Positions 21,161 to 34,581 are shown, numbered from the stretch's first letter. The stretch: 64,000 nt of DNA from Gamsiella multidivaricata (GCF_025024155.1 NW_026251764.1:62001-126000), one strand, 5' to 3'. The notes: generated from the sequence alone by a model not told the origin. A program made the numbers and translations.

Positions 21161-23422
21161 GGTAGAACTGGTTTGTTGTGGGATGTGTGTGAAAGTGCTT
21201 GTAAGGCTGAGAAATGTTGGAGTCGGTCGAACTGTGGGTTCTTTTTATCCCTCCTTGGAACAAACTTTCTGACCAATTGGCTTCTGTAAGCAGCTTCACA
21301 AATTCCTCCTCTCTCTGACAAGCCACCACGAGCGCTTATCATCCCGCGATCTTCGCTGGACAGGCACCGCTTTCCTTTTTTGGACGATGGAGAAAAAAAA
21401 ATGGAATACCAGTCTTGAAAACACAGGTCATGGACCGATGTCGTGTACATGTCAGCAAGAAGCTATGCAAACTACCCGACAAATCTTCCGCTTTCAATTG
21501 TCAGTGCAATTGTTGAGCGCTTGGATGCTACTTATGTTCTAAGAGGCACCACAAGGGAGGAGAAAGATATGCGGTAATAATAAACTTTGTTTCTGAACTC
21601 GCGTCGCATCGCGACTGTTGGGACACCAATTTGGTAGTCATTATTACTCTCAATCGCCTTGGCGGCCTTTCACACTACAATCCGTATCCTCGTGGTGATG
21701 ACAGGTTACTTAAGTCATTTGTGTTCCATCTATCCATATACCAGAATGCCTTACCATTATCACCTTTGTGGTTTTCTTTGCTTCATCTCCCTAGCAAATG
21801 AAGTACCCTGCACCGATCCTTGCATACCAAAGACCGAGAATGCAAATATGTCCATCATCTCTGCAGCTCTATCACCATCGACCAGGATACTTTTCTTCCA
21901 TTTCCTTTCCCACTCTCTCTTTCTTTCTTTCTTTCAATCCTTCTCTCTTAAACATGCGCCCCGCAGCCCATGCTCCCCGGTGGTGCAGCCTTCGCGGACT
22001 GCAGATAACCGTGCACTAATGAATTTTCACAGTCGAACATTCGGATAATGTGTATGACCATTTCCCCAGTTACTGTCAAGAACGCCTTTGCACACAAAAT
22101 GAAAGGTATCTGGCTCTGCATTAGAAATTCAATGGCCATGGATCGGAGAATAAGAAATGAGGTGATGAGCTAGCCTAATTCCATACTCTGTTCATTCTTC
22201 GTTTTATTAGGCTCTTTAGGCAGGTGATTGGTCGTCGCGTCAAGAACGCCTTTCATTATCGAAGAACGCTCCCCGTATCATAAGTAGGCACTCATTTTCA
22301 GTGGCTCATCTGGCATCGACTTTTTAAGCTACGACATTGACCTGAACGCCTTTCTTTTTTTTTTTTTTTTGAGGTCTGTTATATAGAGCAACTAAGCACC
22401 TGGATCTGTAGGGGATATATGGTTCAAGTATGATGAAACAGCACTCTATTACGGGATTACAGGAGGACATTTTATATCCATTAGAGGAAGTTAGAGGGTG
22501 GTCGCTAGACCACTTTCGGGCTGTCTATTTACTTTATTAAAGTTTCGACCAGAGTATAATAACTTTACGACTTAGGTATCTATGAATTTACAAGTGTCGG
22601 TTTATCAGCTTATCAGCATTGAGTACCTGGGTTTACGCGTTTTAGAAGATCGGCAGAATGCTGCTGGCATTAGCTGATAACAATTGTGCTTTCCAAAAAA
22701 AAAAAAAAAAAAAAAAAAAAGGCGGGCAATGATGATAGATGACAGTAGAGTTTATTCCCAGGAGCCGGACCGGTCTCTCAGACCCCACATCTCTATGATC
22801 ATAATGATTAGCGTCATCTTTCACACTAGTAGTAACACTAGTGCATACTGAGTTTTTGAAACTAAGTGGTTTTGCGGGATCAATTCAGGAACATGTATTT
22901 CTGGCAAGCATGTGAACGTGAAAGTACGGACTTTATAATTTTTTTACATGGCTCCCTGTCATCTGGGAATTAAAAGTATGAGGAGATCCTCCGTGCGCCA
23001 AACATGAGATCCGAGATGGGGGGGGGAGGGGGATTTGTACCACCATCAATCTCGAAAAAATGGCTGTGCAGCCTGACATCGAACAAAAAAAAAAAAAAAA
23101 AAGGATTACTATACAAGTTTTGGCTATAGTTTTATTGTTGGTTCTCTTCATTTGTATAATACAGAAGGACGGACCGAAGAGTCCTGTCCTTTGCTAAAAA
23201 GAAATATAAAATAAAATAAAAACATCCCCGTATCCATCAGACCCTCTCAAGTAAGGAAAAAAAATACGCCTGGTCTGCTGGACACCTGGTATCCGTGATA
23301 TGTTTCATACACAGACGACCGAATCTCGATGGTCTGTGTACATGGGATGTTTCTTCGAAAAAAAACCCCCAAAGAAACACCTGTACCCATCAAAAAAGTA
23401 AAAGAGAAAATTGTATACTATT
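21161..23422. other. intergenic
   Basis: No gene or RNA is recognised. It holds the pirin upstream region, pyrimidine-rich DNA near 21890-21950 and long homopolymers: T-runs near 22350-22370 and A-runs near 22696-22721 and 23084-23102. Confidence 0.5.
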
Positions 23423-24192
23423 CTAAAATTTGGCAATAACCGCCACGCAGGCGATCAAACCAATGGTCGCAAGGCCGCGCCAGAGGGTATACTGACGGAA
23501 GGGAATGCCAAAGATGCTAAAATGATCAATGAGGCAGGAGAAGATCATTTGGGCGCAGACAATAATTGCTGTCGTAGTACCGGCACCGAGTTTGGGGATC
23601 GCCAGGATGGTGATGATAACAAAGACTGCACCGATGATACCGCCGGTCCAGGTCCACCAGGGAGCCTTGGCCATCATCAGGGTCAAGTTCGCTGGTGGAC
23701 GGCCCCGCACCTCAATCAGGAAGTAGATGCATGATGCCACCGCGCCTGTTGTGGAGAATAAAAAGAACCAGGATTAGTTTTTTTGTCGTCTATTCGGAGG
23801 AAGTACTGTGGGCGGGATATGTGTTGTGGAACGTCGATTCAGGGTCCCCTCATACAATTGGTGCGGCAACGACAAATGAAAAATAGGATGGCGGGCGGGG
23901 ATAGATTTTTTTTTTCAGGGTCGATATGCAAGTAATCCATGCCGTCTAAACACATACCGATGCAGAAGACGATGGTCGAGGAAAGACCCTGGCCAGTGTA
24001 CTGGCCAAGCTTGGAATTGACGGCTCCCTGGGAGGCCGTAGCAATACCACCGACCAGGCAGAGGAAGGCGCAGAAGATGACGTTGTCGAGGAGAGACATA
24101 GGTTTTGGCTGGATGGAGCGGACGGAGGATTGCCTGGAGACGACTTTGATGCTAGAAAGATCGGTGGTATGCGATTCGTTGTTATGAAGCAT
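23423..24192 (-). CDS. small YdcZ/DUF606-type (DMT superfamily) membrane transporter
   Basis: Two exons (24192-23958 and 23745-23423) join through GTATGT...CAG to 185 codons. After about 30 polar residues come five hydrophobic segments: VIFCAFLCLVGGIATA, STIVFCIGAVASCIYFLI, WWTWTGGIIGAVFVIITILA, AAIIVCAQMIFSCLIDHF-like, and LATIGLIACVAVIAKF at the very C-terminus. The glycines and polar positions (GGIATASQGAVNSKLGQ, PWWTWTGGIIG, KLGAGTTTAI, AQMIFSCLIDHF) fit bacterial and fungal YdcZ/DUF606 proteins. These are thought to be small drug/metabolite-type transporters that dimerise; the substrate is unknown. The ATG at 24192 is the first Met and the family usually starts near the first membrane helix. 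Confidence 0.85.
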
Positions 24193-27100
24193 AGATCTGG
24201 TTACTGGTGATGGGATAGATAATGTATGTTCTCTTTCTTTCAGTGAAAGAAGAAAACAGGATTATCAAAAGAGTTAAGGGAGAGAGAGAGAGGAATGAGG
24301 ATCGGTCCGCGTGGAGAGATGCAGAAAGGTATAGTAGATCGGATTAAGGAAAGGAACAGAAGGCTGTTTAGGTGGACAACAAGTGTCAAGTAAAGTGAGG
24401 GATTGGTGTGAAGGCGAGTGTGAGAAGGGTTGAACTGAATCTAGCTGAGGAGTTGTTAAAAAGAAGAAAAAAAGGGGCCCTGGATGCTGTCGGGGTCTGG
24501 ATATTTATACGACAATCCATGGAGTACAGATCATGGCAGGGAGACATGGGCTAAAGAGATTTTCTACTCAGTGGGCAAAAGGGAGGAAGAGTAATAACAA
24601 ACCATTCAATGAAAAGGTGCCGATAGGCCAGAGTAAAAGCAAGTTGTAACCAAATCAAGTCAATATAGCCAAATCAAGTCAGTTTTCTTTTCTTTATTCA
24701 CTTTTTCAAGCGGAAAAGGGTTTGTTTACACTTCACTCATGGTAAACGTTATCCCTAGGTTGCTCCTCCTCTAGAAAGGATGTATATAGTATTTAGTCTA
24801 GGAAATGAATTGGGCAGGACAGCTACACGCTGCACTACGTAACCGTAGACACAAAAGCAGACGACAGTTCTAGAAAAAAAACACGGGCAGTTAGGTGCAT
24901 AGGGTTCCTCGTCTCCGGTCTCTCACCTTTTGTTTACAGTCATCTCTGTTAAAAAAAAAAAAAAAAAAAAAGCCAGATCAGAAGGGCAATCTTCCTCGTT
25001 GTTAATTGTTGTTATTGTCGTTTTCATAGAAACATTGGTGATCTGTAAAGGCCGCCGCCAAGAGAGATTTCTGCTAAACATGTGTGTTGTGTCTCTAGGC
25101 GCAGCAAAAATGAAAACATCAACAACAGAAGAGCGCTCCTTGGGTATATAGTAGTTACTTGGTCTGCAACTGCAAGCTACCACGATTCACTGCGTTTTCG
25201 TCCCTGTGGTTCTTTGAGGGACTGCAGATGAGTACCCCAATCAGGAGCAGCGAGCGAGTCGCCACGCGCCAATGGGGCATAAAGAGGGCAAATTAAAACG
25301 GCCAATTGAATCAAGTCGTACCTGAATTCCATGCAACTTCTATAGAATAACCTGTCTGTTTTCCCCCATACTTGCCTGCTGAATTCAGAAAAAGCGGGGA
25401 ATATCCACTTTTTTTTCTTGTTCATGTCGTAAACTCTATTTCACAGCCAGCTCCTGTTCCTTATTGAATATAACACTTTTTATTGCATCTCATTGCAGAA
25501 AAAAAAACACTGCGGATTTCCGGTCTATAACTCGCCTTGCTGTTACTTATCCTTCTTGCCAGCCAAAGTTTGAGCTTCAAGCAAAGCAAGTTTCCACTAG
25601 ATCAAACAAAAACACACGACACAGAGTAATGGGCCCTCCGGCTTTTGGTAGGTTGATTGTTGACATACCCAGGACGATGGGATACAAGCGACAACTCCAG
25701 GAGACAAAGTCACGTCTCCATGTTTATATGAATGTACGTTCGAGCTGTGTACGCGTCGAGCAGGACGTCTGCGATAGACGCACACAGATAAAAGGAAGTA
25801 CAATCGACTACGATCTGCACGCTTGACACACTCTCACGCACACGCTTTCTTTATTTCAAAACCAGACAGCAAAAGGCGGGGTAAGGGCAAGGCAAGACAA
25901 AGAGTATGAATGCACCCCAGGCTAAGGGCGAGCGGGAAAATTACCTTTAAAGTCGCACTTTCCCCACCTTTCCGATTCCGATAGCCTTTTTGCTGTTCGG
26001 AGGGCATGCACACGAACAGTTGGTTCTGACCAATCGGTCATCGTTCGTTGAAAAACCTGACCCTATGGTCGGCTATCGGGGCCTTTGTATTGGTAACTTT
26101 GAAAAAGAGACACAAGAAAAAAAAACACGGGCGAGCGTAAAGAGAACCCTGTGAGCGAGCGGAGTAAAAAAAAAAAAAAGGAGACACTGTAGACATATCC
26201 GCCTTCGAGTCTACGGATTATTTTGTACAATCATACATTATCATATCCCCCGCGTTTCGATGTTGCCATATGGAGGAATCTCCCCCGTATATTTCCCTTA
26301 CTCCGTACAGAGCCAAACTTCGAATAATCCATGCTCTCTCTTCCATTATCCGTGATGGACCTGCACTCCCGATCGCATGATGAGCCAGAGTCGTGGAGAG
26401 AGAGAAAAGATAGTCTTTTTTTCGAGTCCGACTCACTCGATCGTGGGGTGGACTTCTATATATGTTAAAACCTGGAGACCAGGATCCTTGGTACCCTGCA
26501 GATGATGCCACATGGTGCTACACAATCCGCTGGTTTCGGCAAATGCAAAAGAAGAGGACGTTTTTGCTACTTTCTTAGGCCCTCAAATGATCACTTCTGC
26601 GGATCTGAAAGTAGGTATACTATTTACTCTTATTCTGTTCCGCTCGCGAACAGCAGACGGGGGATCGTTGCGAAAATGCCGGCGCCAAGACCAAACAAAA
26701 AACAAAACCATTGGCAACATATCCTCAAAAGTACATTCTTTCGCACACACGCACACTTGTAAACTACTAGTTTTATTTTTTATTTTTATCCGCATGAACG
26801 CGCAGCCTGGAAGAATCCGTAGACGAATAAGCAACCGCTATGGTCCTCCTCGTTAATGCGTAAGCCTCCAAAAGACACGATTTTCATCCTAGTATTGCGA
26901 GCAGTGCCGCCCAACACAAACCAATTTCTCGATTAATTCGGATGGTAAACATTTAGGTCCGTCCGTTATCATGCTGGTACGGGAGCTGCCAATGTACGCG
27001 CTCCAATCTGCTCGATGGCATATCTAGACCATTTATCGTATCACCAAGGATCGAAAGGATGTGTCCAACAGACCAAATTCCTTGGTCATAAACAAACATG

Positions 27101-27470
27101 CAGAGGCAAGCATTAAAACATATATTTTTCAAACAACAACAAACACAGGACACAGCAGCAAGAGCAAACAAACAAGTAAAAAAGAGTTGGCCGCTTTTCT
27201 CATGCGAAAGTTAATCATGCGCGGGGAACGGAATAGGACTCGCCGCCCCTCATACGCCTATTTTGGACAAAGACGCGTCAACGCTTGTCTAGGGCGTTGT
27301 TGATGAAGATATGTACATGACAGTAGGTAATAGCAGCATAGGACACGCGCCTGCTGATATTTTGTTCCGCACTGGAGATTAACGTGTCGGTAATATCCTT
27401 TTCGTATTAAACGACATGATTTAGGGTTTCTTCGTCTTCCGCGCCTCACCAGTTTACTTCCAGAAAGCAG

Positions 27471-27472
27471 AG

Positions 27473-27504
<32 letters not shown>
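27471..27504. repeat. GATA/GA microsatellite
   Basis: Five or so GATA units run into a GA dinucleotide repeat. Confidence 0.85.
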
Positions 27505-27841
27505 TTCCGCTTTTCGGGCGATACTTCAAAACGCCAATAACGGAAAGGGTTCAAGGCCCATTCTTTTCTAGAAAACCATGTCATACCCCACAGACACAGA
27601 TACAGACACAGACACACCCCACCTCACAACCGTCCTTGGTTGTTATGCGATCGCCTTAGCCTGGCCTCTCGGAGGTCCTGATTTTGTGAATAAAGTGCCG
27701 AGGAGTGATCTTTGATCCCTGAATAGGAAACCAAGTAGGCTAGAAGCCCTTCAGGACCCGGATTGAATTTTGCCCGCAATCTGGAAAGGAAGAAACAGGA
27801 TAGAGGGAAGCATGATTGCTGTATAGACCAAGGAGTGCCTC

Positions 27842-27872
<31 letters not shown>

Positions 27873-27888
27873 TTTGGGGGGGGGGGGG
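27842..27888. repeat. T-run joined to G13 homopolymer
   Basis: Eleven T, one C and twenty-two T are followed directly by thirteen G. Such a junction is prone to sequencing and replication slippage. Confidence 0.8.
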
Positions 27889-28147
27889 TGGAGGTTGTAT
27901 GCAGGCAGACTGCAGCTCTATTTTCATCGTTTCTTTGTTTTGACCTACGCGGAAAAGGGGACCGCTGCAACCTACAGCCCTTGGCTCCTGTTGCAGTTCT
28001 GATCCTTCAAAATGTCTTCTTTCAAGGCCTAAATGTATAGCAAATGACTGCTTTGTATACATTGTCCTAAAGACTCTTACTGATTCCATTGACTATATAC
28101 CCACCCATACGCGCACTCCATCTCCTGTAGTGCTCCACGCCGTCGCT

Positions 28148-30516
28148 CTAGAGAGGCAGCTCAAAGCTGACGTTGATCTGTGCCTCGCGGGCCATGTTAA
28201 CCATCTTGCTCAGCTTGACCGACTTACTCGCTGCATCATCCAAGTCATCTGACGTAATGATTCTCAATCCAGACTCTGCAATCAGCTTCTTGGCCTCATC
28301 GACCTCCGTACCCTGAAGACGGACCACCAATGGGATCTGCAACTGCAGCGTCGAGGCCGCCGCAATGATGCCCTGCGCAATCACATGGCACGACATGATG
28401 CCGCCAAAGATGTTGGTGAAGATCGTCGTCACTCGGGGATCGGACGAAATAATATTGAATGCCTCCGTGACCTGCTCAGCCGTTGCTCCACCGCCGACAT
28501 CCAAAAAGTTGGCGGGCTCGCCACCATGCAACTTGATAATATCCATTGTCGACATGGCCAAACCAGCTCCGTTGACCAAACATCCGATCGATCCGTCCAG
28601 TCCGATGTAGTTCAGGTTGTATTTGCTAGCTGAAACCTCACGGGGATCCTCCTGACTAATGTCACGAAGGGCAAACACCTCCTTCTGGCGGAACTCGGCA
28701 TTGTCGTCAAAATTGATCTTGGCGTCCATGCAGATGACTAGCAGACATGATGTTGACGAGCACTGTTAGTATCGGACATCGTAGCGGGGCATGATATCGT
28801 ATTCGCAGAGACAGAAAAGCGTTATCACCTTCGTGGTCAGCGGACTCGGCCATGGGGTTGATCTCGACCATGGTAGCATCCTTCTGCATAAAGAGGTCGT
28901 AGAGGTTGATCATAGTGTCGGTAGCCTGATCAATGCATCTGGGGGTGAATCCCATGCGCTCGGCAAGGTCACGAACAGCAGCACGATCGACGCCCTTGTT
29001 GATATCGATAGGAAGCTGAAGAATGGCCTCGGGGTTCTCAGCCGCGACTGACTCGATGTCAACACCACCCTGAGAGGAGGCGACCATGACAGGGCCCTGG
29101 GACTTGCGATCCATCAAAACAGCAAAGTAGTACTCGCGACGGACATACTGGCGTTCGCAAATGTAGACAGAGTTGCAGATCTTGCCGTGAGCACCGGTCT
29201 GCTTGGTGACCAGTTTGTGTCCAAGCATCTGGTCCGCAAACATCTGGGCCTCGCGAGGGCTATATTGAAGTAGTCGAGGCGTATCAAGTCAGTCATCGCC
29301 GTAGTCCTTCGGCATTGCCCCTCTCCTCTCCCCCAGAGAGCAATTTTCAGACCCTCGAAATTAGAAATTAAAAAACATCGGCCAACAACAATTTACGAGA
29401 AAATAGTGCGAACACCTCCTTTGAGACCAGAGTCGAATGTGCCCTTGCCACGACCACCAGCGAGAACTTGAGCCTTGATCACCATGTCCTCGGTTCCTGT
29501 TGGATCAATCAATTGAAAGTGGTAGGGTAGCGAAAGGTCAGTCAGTGTACGCGTATACGGTCCTATTAATTGACTTGCTCCAAGCCCATGTAAGGCTGAC
29601 TGATGAAGACTCGTGCATGGTCCTGATAAAGCGTCGCTTCGGTCTGCAGAGGGTGTGTCTGCAGTAGTTTCGTGGCCAAAGATTCCGAATAAAAGTCTCC
29701 GTTACTCTCAAGTGCGACATGGGCGCAGATCAGGATCGGTGCACGTGCATCCTCGATAGGTCGGGTAAATGTGTGAAATCATATTGCCGGACCCATAAAC
29801 CATACTGCAGCTGGTCTGGTACAAGGCCGTCTTCGACCGAGGCATTATTTCGTATCCACACAAATGCTGAAGCAATTGGAGAGTCTAGAGGTGAGAGGCA
29901 TCCAAGATGGCACATACCGAGCTTCTCGGCAACAGCATAGGCCTCGGATCCGGTCTTTGCGACGCCGCCACGAGGGGTTTTGATCCCCTGCTTCTGGAGA
30001 AGCTCCATGGAGAGGTACTCGTGAATCGACAGGAAGCGCTTCTGCTGCTGGGTAGCAACATTCATGCGGGGCTAGGAGATAAGATAAGGACCATGATTAG
30101 ATTCCTAGAGTGGTTCGTTCGGTAAGTGGCACCCCCATGGAAAACTTCCTGCAAGAGCTATATAAGGTTGAGAGGGCCTTTGGACATATTAAGACAATCG
30201 CGGGGATCAGTCCAAAAGAGAGCCGATCCGAATGACACCTTTTCAGAACGCCCATGGGAAAAAATAGAGGACAGGGTATTATAAGGATTGCGACAGTTGT
30301 GTTTCCTAATAGCATTCCTTTTGAGGGTGGACATTGTCGAGTAGGTGGGACTGAGAAATTGCACAGGTTTAGGTAACCGTTGAAGTCGAAGACAAGCAAA
30401 GCAGGCCTACAAGTGTATCCCTAAATAAGCAGCAACAGCACAAAGGAGGAGGGGGGGAAATGTTTCGTTACCATGGCCCTTGCAACAGCTGAGGCAGATC
30501 TGATGGTGCGGAACAT
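28148..30516 (-). CDS. LSC2: succinyl-CoA ligase [ADP-forming] subunit beta, mitochondrial
   Basis: Five exons (30516-30472, 30071-29918, 29496-29397, 29259-28829, 28737-28148) join in frame to 439 codons, the expected size. The first 15-residue exon plus [18 protein letters not shown] is a mitochondrial presequence followed by the mature start. The ATP-grasp region shows [18 protein letters not shown], the DMVI segment and [12 protein letters not shown]. The ligase domain shows [52 protein letters not shown] and VRLQGT. With the alpha subunit it makes ATP and succinate from succinyl-CoA in the TCA cycle. The LSC2/SUCLA2 assignment is from family knowledge of these blocks. It is head-to-head with QCR8, 243 bp between start codons. 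Confidence 0.93.
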
Positions 30517-30759
30517 GATGTCGTTAGCGTGTGTGAATGCGTGTAGAAAAGTATAGTGAGAAGGGAGGAGGCGAGGGGAGTGAAGGAGCGCGTTTCCTTC
30601 CTCCCATCTACGACATAAGGGTAGCTGTATCACGTGGAATGCATCATCACGGAGGGACGAAACCCTTTCGGAGATGGAGGTGATGGTATATGCGTCTCTC
30701 TCTTTCAATTCATCAACAACAACTAACAACAATCAGCAACACATATACGTCAAATCATC
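30517..30759. promoter_or_regulatory. shared 243-bp divergent promoter of LSC2 and QCR8
   Basis: The start codons of the two nuclear-encoded mitochondrial genes face away from each other across 243 bp, with no other feature between them. A CAACAACAACTAACAAC tract precedes the QCR8 ATG and is probably 5' UTR. Co-regulation of the pair is inference. Confidence 0.6.
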
Positions 30760-31508
30760 ATGGCTATTGGTAATAATAACAACAACTTCAATCTAATGGA
30801 ACGCATCACCTTGCTAGCAACGTTGCGGAAATGTACTTGGTCCATCCCACTTATTCTCTTGCGAACACGAAACACAAAAACATCCCTCCGAATAGCAACT
30901 CACCTCGTCCTCACCTCCAACACATATATCCTCCTTAGGAAAATGGATGGGTTGGTGGGGTCACTTGGGCGGCCTTAAGCAGCGTGGTATCGTCACCTAC
31001 AGCCTGTCTCCCTTTGAGCAGCGCGCTTTTGCCGGCGCTCTTCACCAGGCGATCTTCAACACCTTCCGCCGTACCACCGGTCAGGTGCTCTACATTGGTA
31101 TTCCCTTCGGTCTGGCCTACGGCACCTACTCCTGGGCCAAGAAGAACCACGGTGCGTGCCAAGAGCCTCTTCTTCATGTTAGAGTAGAATTCCATGGCAG
31201 AGGCTATGCTCGGTCATGGACATGGAAGGAAACTGCTCATTCCGGGAAACAAGTTGACAGTAACCAACGACGACAGGGGAGCTACTATCCCTGATATGTA
31301 ACCATGGATCAATTGCAACAGTCTTGATCGAACCCAACTTCAAGAACATTATCGATTGAACGAGGCCAGTCACTAAGGAACTCATGGGACTAATGAATAG
31401 AGAAACCATATGAATACAGAGACTAACATGGTACACTTTCTACTAAATTCAATAGAGTTTCGTTTGAGCAAGGAGGGCCATGCTTTCTACGGTGCTGGAG
31501 AGCATTAA
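30760..31508 (+). CDS. QCR8: ubiquinol-cytochrome c reductase subunit 8
   Basis: Three exons (30760-30769, 30939-31151, 31456-31508) give 91 codons, the normal QCR8 size. The first exon is only 10 nt (MAI plus one base). Joining it restores MAIGKWMGWWGHLGGLKQRG, the hallmark QCR8 start. The body (YSLSPFEQRAFAGALHQ, FNTFRRTTGQVLYIGIPFG) contains the single membrane helix, and the last exon adds EFRLSKEGHAFYGAGEH. QCR8 is a small single-span subunit of respiratory complex III in the mitochondrial inner membrane, near the ubiquinone-binding protein cytochrome b. All three junctions have GT-AG ends and keep frame. Confidence 0.93.
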
Positions 31509-31887
31509 GCAGTCGCGTCCTTGTCCTTGTCCTTGTCTTTTAACTTACAAACCTGCAAAAGCCGGAATAAAAGCGACTCCTTGTCTCTTTGCGATTGATG
31601 CTTTTAATAATGGTGCCTGCTATATGCTTTGGAAACAACGCCTCCTGCGAATGACATTCCTCTAGGGCAATAACATTCTATTTCGCTCCGATTCACCGCC
31701 CTTCTTCAGCCTTTTCCGTTCTCTGCTTCTTTGCTTCTTTGCTTCTTTGCTTCTTTGCTTCTTTCTTTCTTTCTATCTTTCTATCTTTCTTTATTTCTTT
31801 CTTTGTTGAACGCTTTCAAATTTTGCCTATCACTCCCCTGCAGGACAATCCATTCAAAAAAAAAAAAAAAAAAAAAAAAAAAGCTCA
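31509..31887. repeat. GCTTCTTT minisatellite (31725-31764) and A-run
   Basis: Five perfect copies of the octamer GCTTCTTT occupy 31725-31764 and grade into TTTC repeats. An A-run of about 26 follows at 31856-31881, only a few bases before the next start codon. Confidence 0.8.
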
Positions 31888-34503
31888 ATGGTTGCGGCTT
31901 CCAGGCTAACCAGCCTAGATGTTGGTTATTCGCTTCGTGCCACGTTGTTCTTTTTTATGCTCATCAACCTAGCAGTTCACACTATTGCCCAGCAAGTCGA
32001 CGGAAGGGATAATGCTCAGGCCCTTGCTGATATCACCCTTGCAGACGCGATGCCAAGCGGACCAAGTACGAGACACCCTTTCACACTTAGCCCATGCTTT
32101 CCATGATTTGTATTTTTACAACTTCCTTCTAATCCTCCTTCGTCTTCTCGTTTGGATGGCCATTTTTTTTTTGGAATTTTGAGTAGAAGTAGACGCCGCC
32201 CGAGTGTATCTCAACCAAATACCACGACAAGCCATCCCTTACAATCCTCCACCAAAAGACTTTCCGCCGGATCAATGGGGCAACCGCATCCCTGACTTTA
32301 GTCAAGTGTAAGGACAGGATTCCTTGACAAACACAGCATTTCATTTTATTCAGCTTTTTTTTTTTTTTTTTTTGGCTAATTGTCACCTATCGATCGCCAT
32401 TACTTTTATGTCTGCTGGGGGGAAATTTACCATAGAGGATACCGCAGTGGCCATGTCCCGCTCCCTCAGGTCCCTGTCAAGATCATCCTCCATCCCTCCT
32501 CAGATCCCCAGGTCAACGACCGTGCCCGTATACAGAACGCCATCGACTGGGTTGGACGCCAGCCCCTCCAATCCTTCACGCTCCGTGACCGCAAGACCGT
32601 CATCCGCACACGTGGCGCTGTCCTCCTCCAGGCAGGCATCTACCATATCCAGGGCGCATTGATCCTCAATAAATCCGGCGTCGTTCTCCGGGGAGAAGGC
32701 AATGGGCCCAACGGCACGGTCTTGATGGCCTCGGGCCAGTTCCGACACGATTTTATTCACATAAACGCAGTCCTGGATCCGACGTTTCAGGGCACACCAG
32801 AGTATTTGGTCAAGCATGGGGCGAGTAAAGAGATGTCCCCGAAGGATCCGTATGTGATCTTGGACCAACAGGTCGCGCGTGTGGCGAAAAAGTATGTCCC
32901 TGTGGGGACGACTAAGTTGCCGGTGCAGGATGTGTCGAATTTCAAGATCGGGACCGATGTGGTCCTGGAACGACGGGCGAAGGCGAGTTGGGTGCATCTG
33001 CTGGGGATGGATGATATCCCGCAGAGACCGGGTGATCCGGGTCGCACCAGGAATTGGGATCCGCGTCAGTATACCCTAAGATATGTGAGGAAAGTTATGG
33101 CGATCGAGAAGAAACCGCAGGCGAAGCTGAGGGTGAAAAGGAACCAGCACCGTGGCAGACGTGTCCGATGGTCGCGGCACCACCGACATGTTATAGACAG
33201 GAACCATACGAGCATTATCCGCATGCTTGAGACCAAGTCCGTGGTCAAAGGTGAGGGTGACCATGAGGACGACGACATTAAAGAAGAAAATGGATACAAG
33301 GACTTGGGAACTGAGCAACGCGCCCAGCCAGGGTATCTGAGGCTCGATATCCCGACGGTCATGAACATGGACCCAGCCTACGGCAGAAGCGTCGTCTACA
33401 ATTTTGAGCGCGAGACTCCGATCCCCTCGGATGTCGGTGTCGAGAACATGGCGCTCTGGTCGGAATACGACCCTGACAATTTATTGGACGAACAGCACGC
33501 GTGGTTTGCAGTGTTAGTTGATCATTGCGAGCACTGCTGGGTGGCCGATATCAAGGCCAGGAACTTTGTATCGGGCGTCAAGGCCGGTCCGGGGTCGAAA
33601 CATGTAACGATCCAGGATAGTGAGATGCTGGAACCAATCTCGTTGCGGAACGCGGGCGGAAGGCGATACATGTATATGCTTCAGGGACATATGGGACTTG
33701 TGAAGAGATGCTTTGCGAGTGACTCAAGGCATGACTTCCTAACGGGGTCGAAGACTCCTGGGCCAAACGTCTTTGTGGACTCGGACGGAATTCGTGCGAA
33801 CAACGATGCAGGGCCTCATGGTGCGCTTTGCAAGAAGAACAAGAAGAAGTGGTTCGTTTCCGATGGATAGGGTTGGGGGGTTTTTTTTAACACGCTTGAC
33901 TTTTTTTTTTCTTGAATATCTGCTGCGTTGTTAGATCGGTGGACAACAGGAACGCTCTATGATAACATCCACAGCCATGACCTTAATGTGCGCAATCGCG
34001 GATGGATGGGGTCCGGACAAGGCTGGTCAGGCGCATTCCACGTTGTCTATCGCTGCTCAGCCGACGTATCCGTCGAGTTCCAATCACCGCCTGGAGCCAC
34101 CAACTGGGTCATCCACTTTGAAGGCAAACTCGGTCATAAATCGGTCGAGTTTAAAGGAGACAACGCCACATTCTTGGACCCCAACCCCAAGAACGGTAAA
34201 GTCTCTCGTTCGTTGTACTGGTCCCAATTGGTGGCAAGGATGGGTAACACGAACGATGCGGCCATCACTGTGGAGAACTATGTGGGTGTTGCGGGAAAGA
34301 ACAGCTATCCACCACCGATGCAGGGAAGGTTTGTGAGCATGGAGGAGATCGTGGCACGCGACAAACAGATTAGGGCGGATCTCGCAGGTGACCAAGGATC
34401 GGAGCGTTGGGAGGCAGATGACATTACCTTGAAGGATCTAGTGCAGGAGATCCAAAGATTGGAGCGGGAGTTGGGCTATGCTGTGGACAGGCGGGCCATC
34501 TAA
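31888..34503 (+). CDS. secreted right-handed beta-helix protein (pectate-lyase fold, DUF4955-like)
   Basis: Four exons (31888-32065, 32187-32307, 32436-33820, 33935-34503) join in frame to 750 codons. The N-terminus has a hydrophobic stretch (LRATLFFFMLINLAVHTIAQQ) that reads as a signal peptide. The body starts a beta-helix with IQNAIDWVG, VLLQAGIYHIQGALILNKSGVVLRGEG, DVGVENMALWSEYD and DIKARNFVSGVKAGPGSKHVT. The C-terminal exon carries RNRGWMGSGQGWSGAFHVVYRCSA and a charged tail. The domain order resembles proteins annotated with DUF4955 or pectin-lyase-like folds; catalytic residues are not obvious, so enzyme activity is unproven. A basic insert (KLRVKRNQHRGRRVRWSRHH) interrupts the helix. 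Likely secreted and acting on polysaccharide. Confidence 0.75.
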
Positions 34504-34580
34504 ATGGAAGCACATCTATAGCATCTCTTTCTCCCCATCATTGTCCGTGTATTTGTAATATACCCATATATCCATACATC

Positions 34581-34581
<1 letters not shown>

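Larger units (their letters stand above)
24193..28147. other. long intergenic region with microsatellites
   Basis: I find no supported gene in this 4 kb. Repeats include a GATA/GA microsatellite at about 27471-27504, a CAGACA-type repeat near 27595-27615, and a T11-C-T22-G13 homopolymer block at 27842-27888. Several open frames are by-products of these tracts. Confidence 0.5.
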
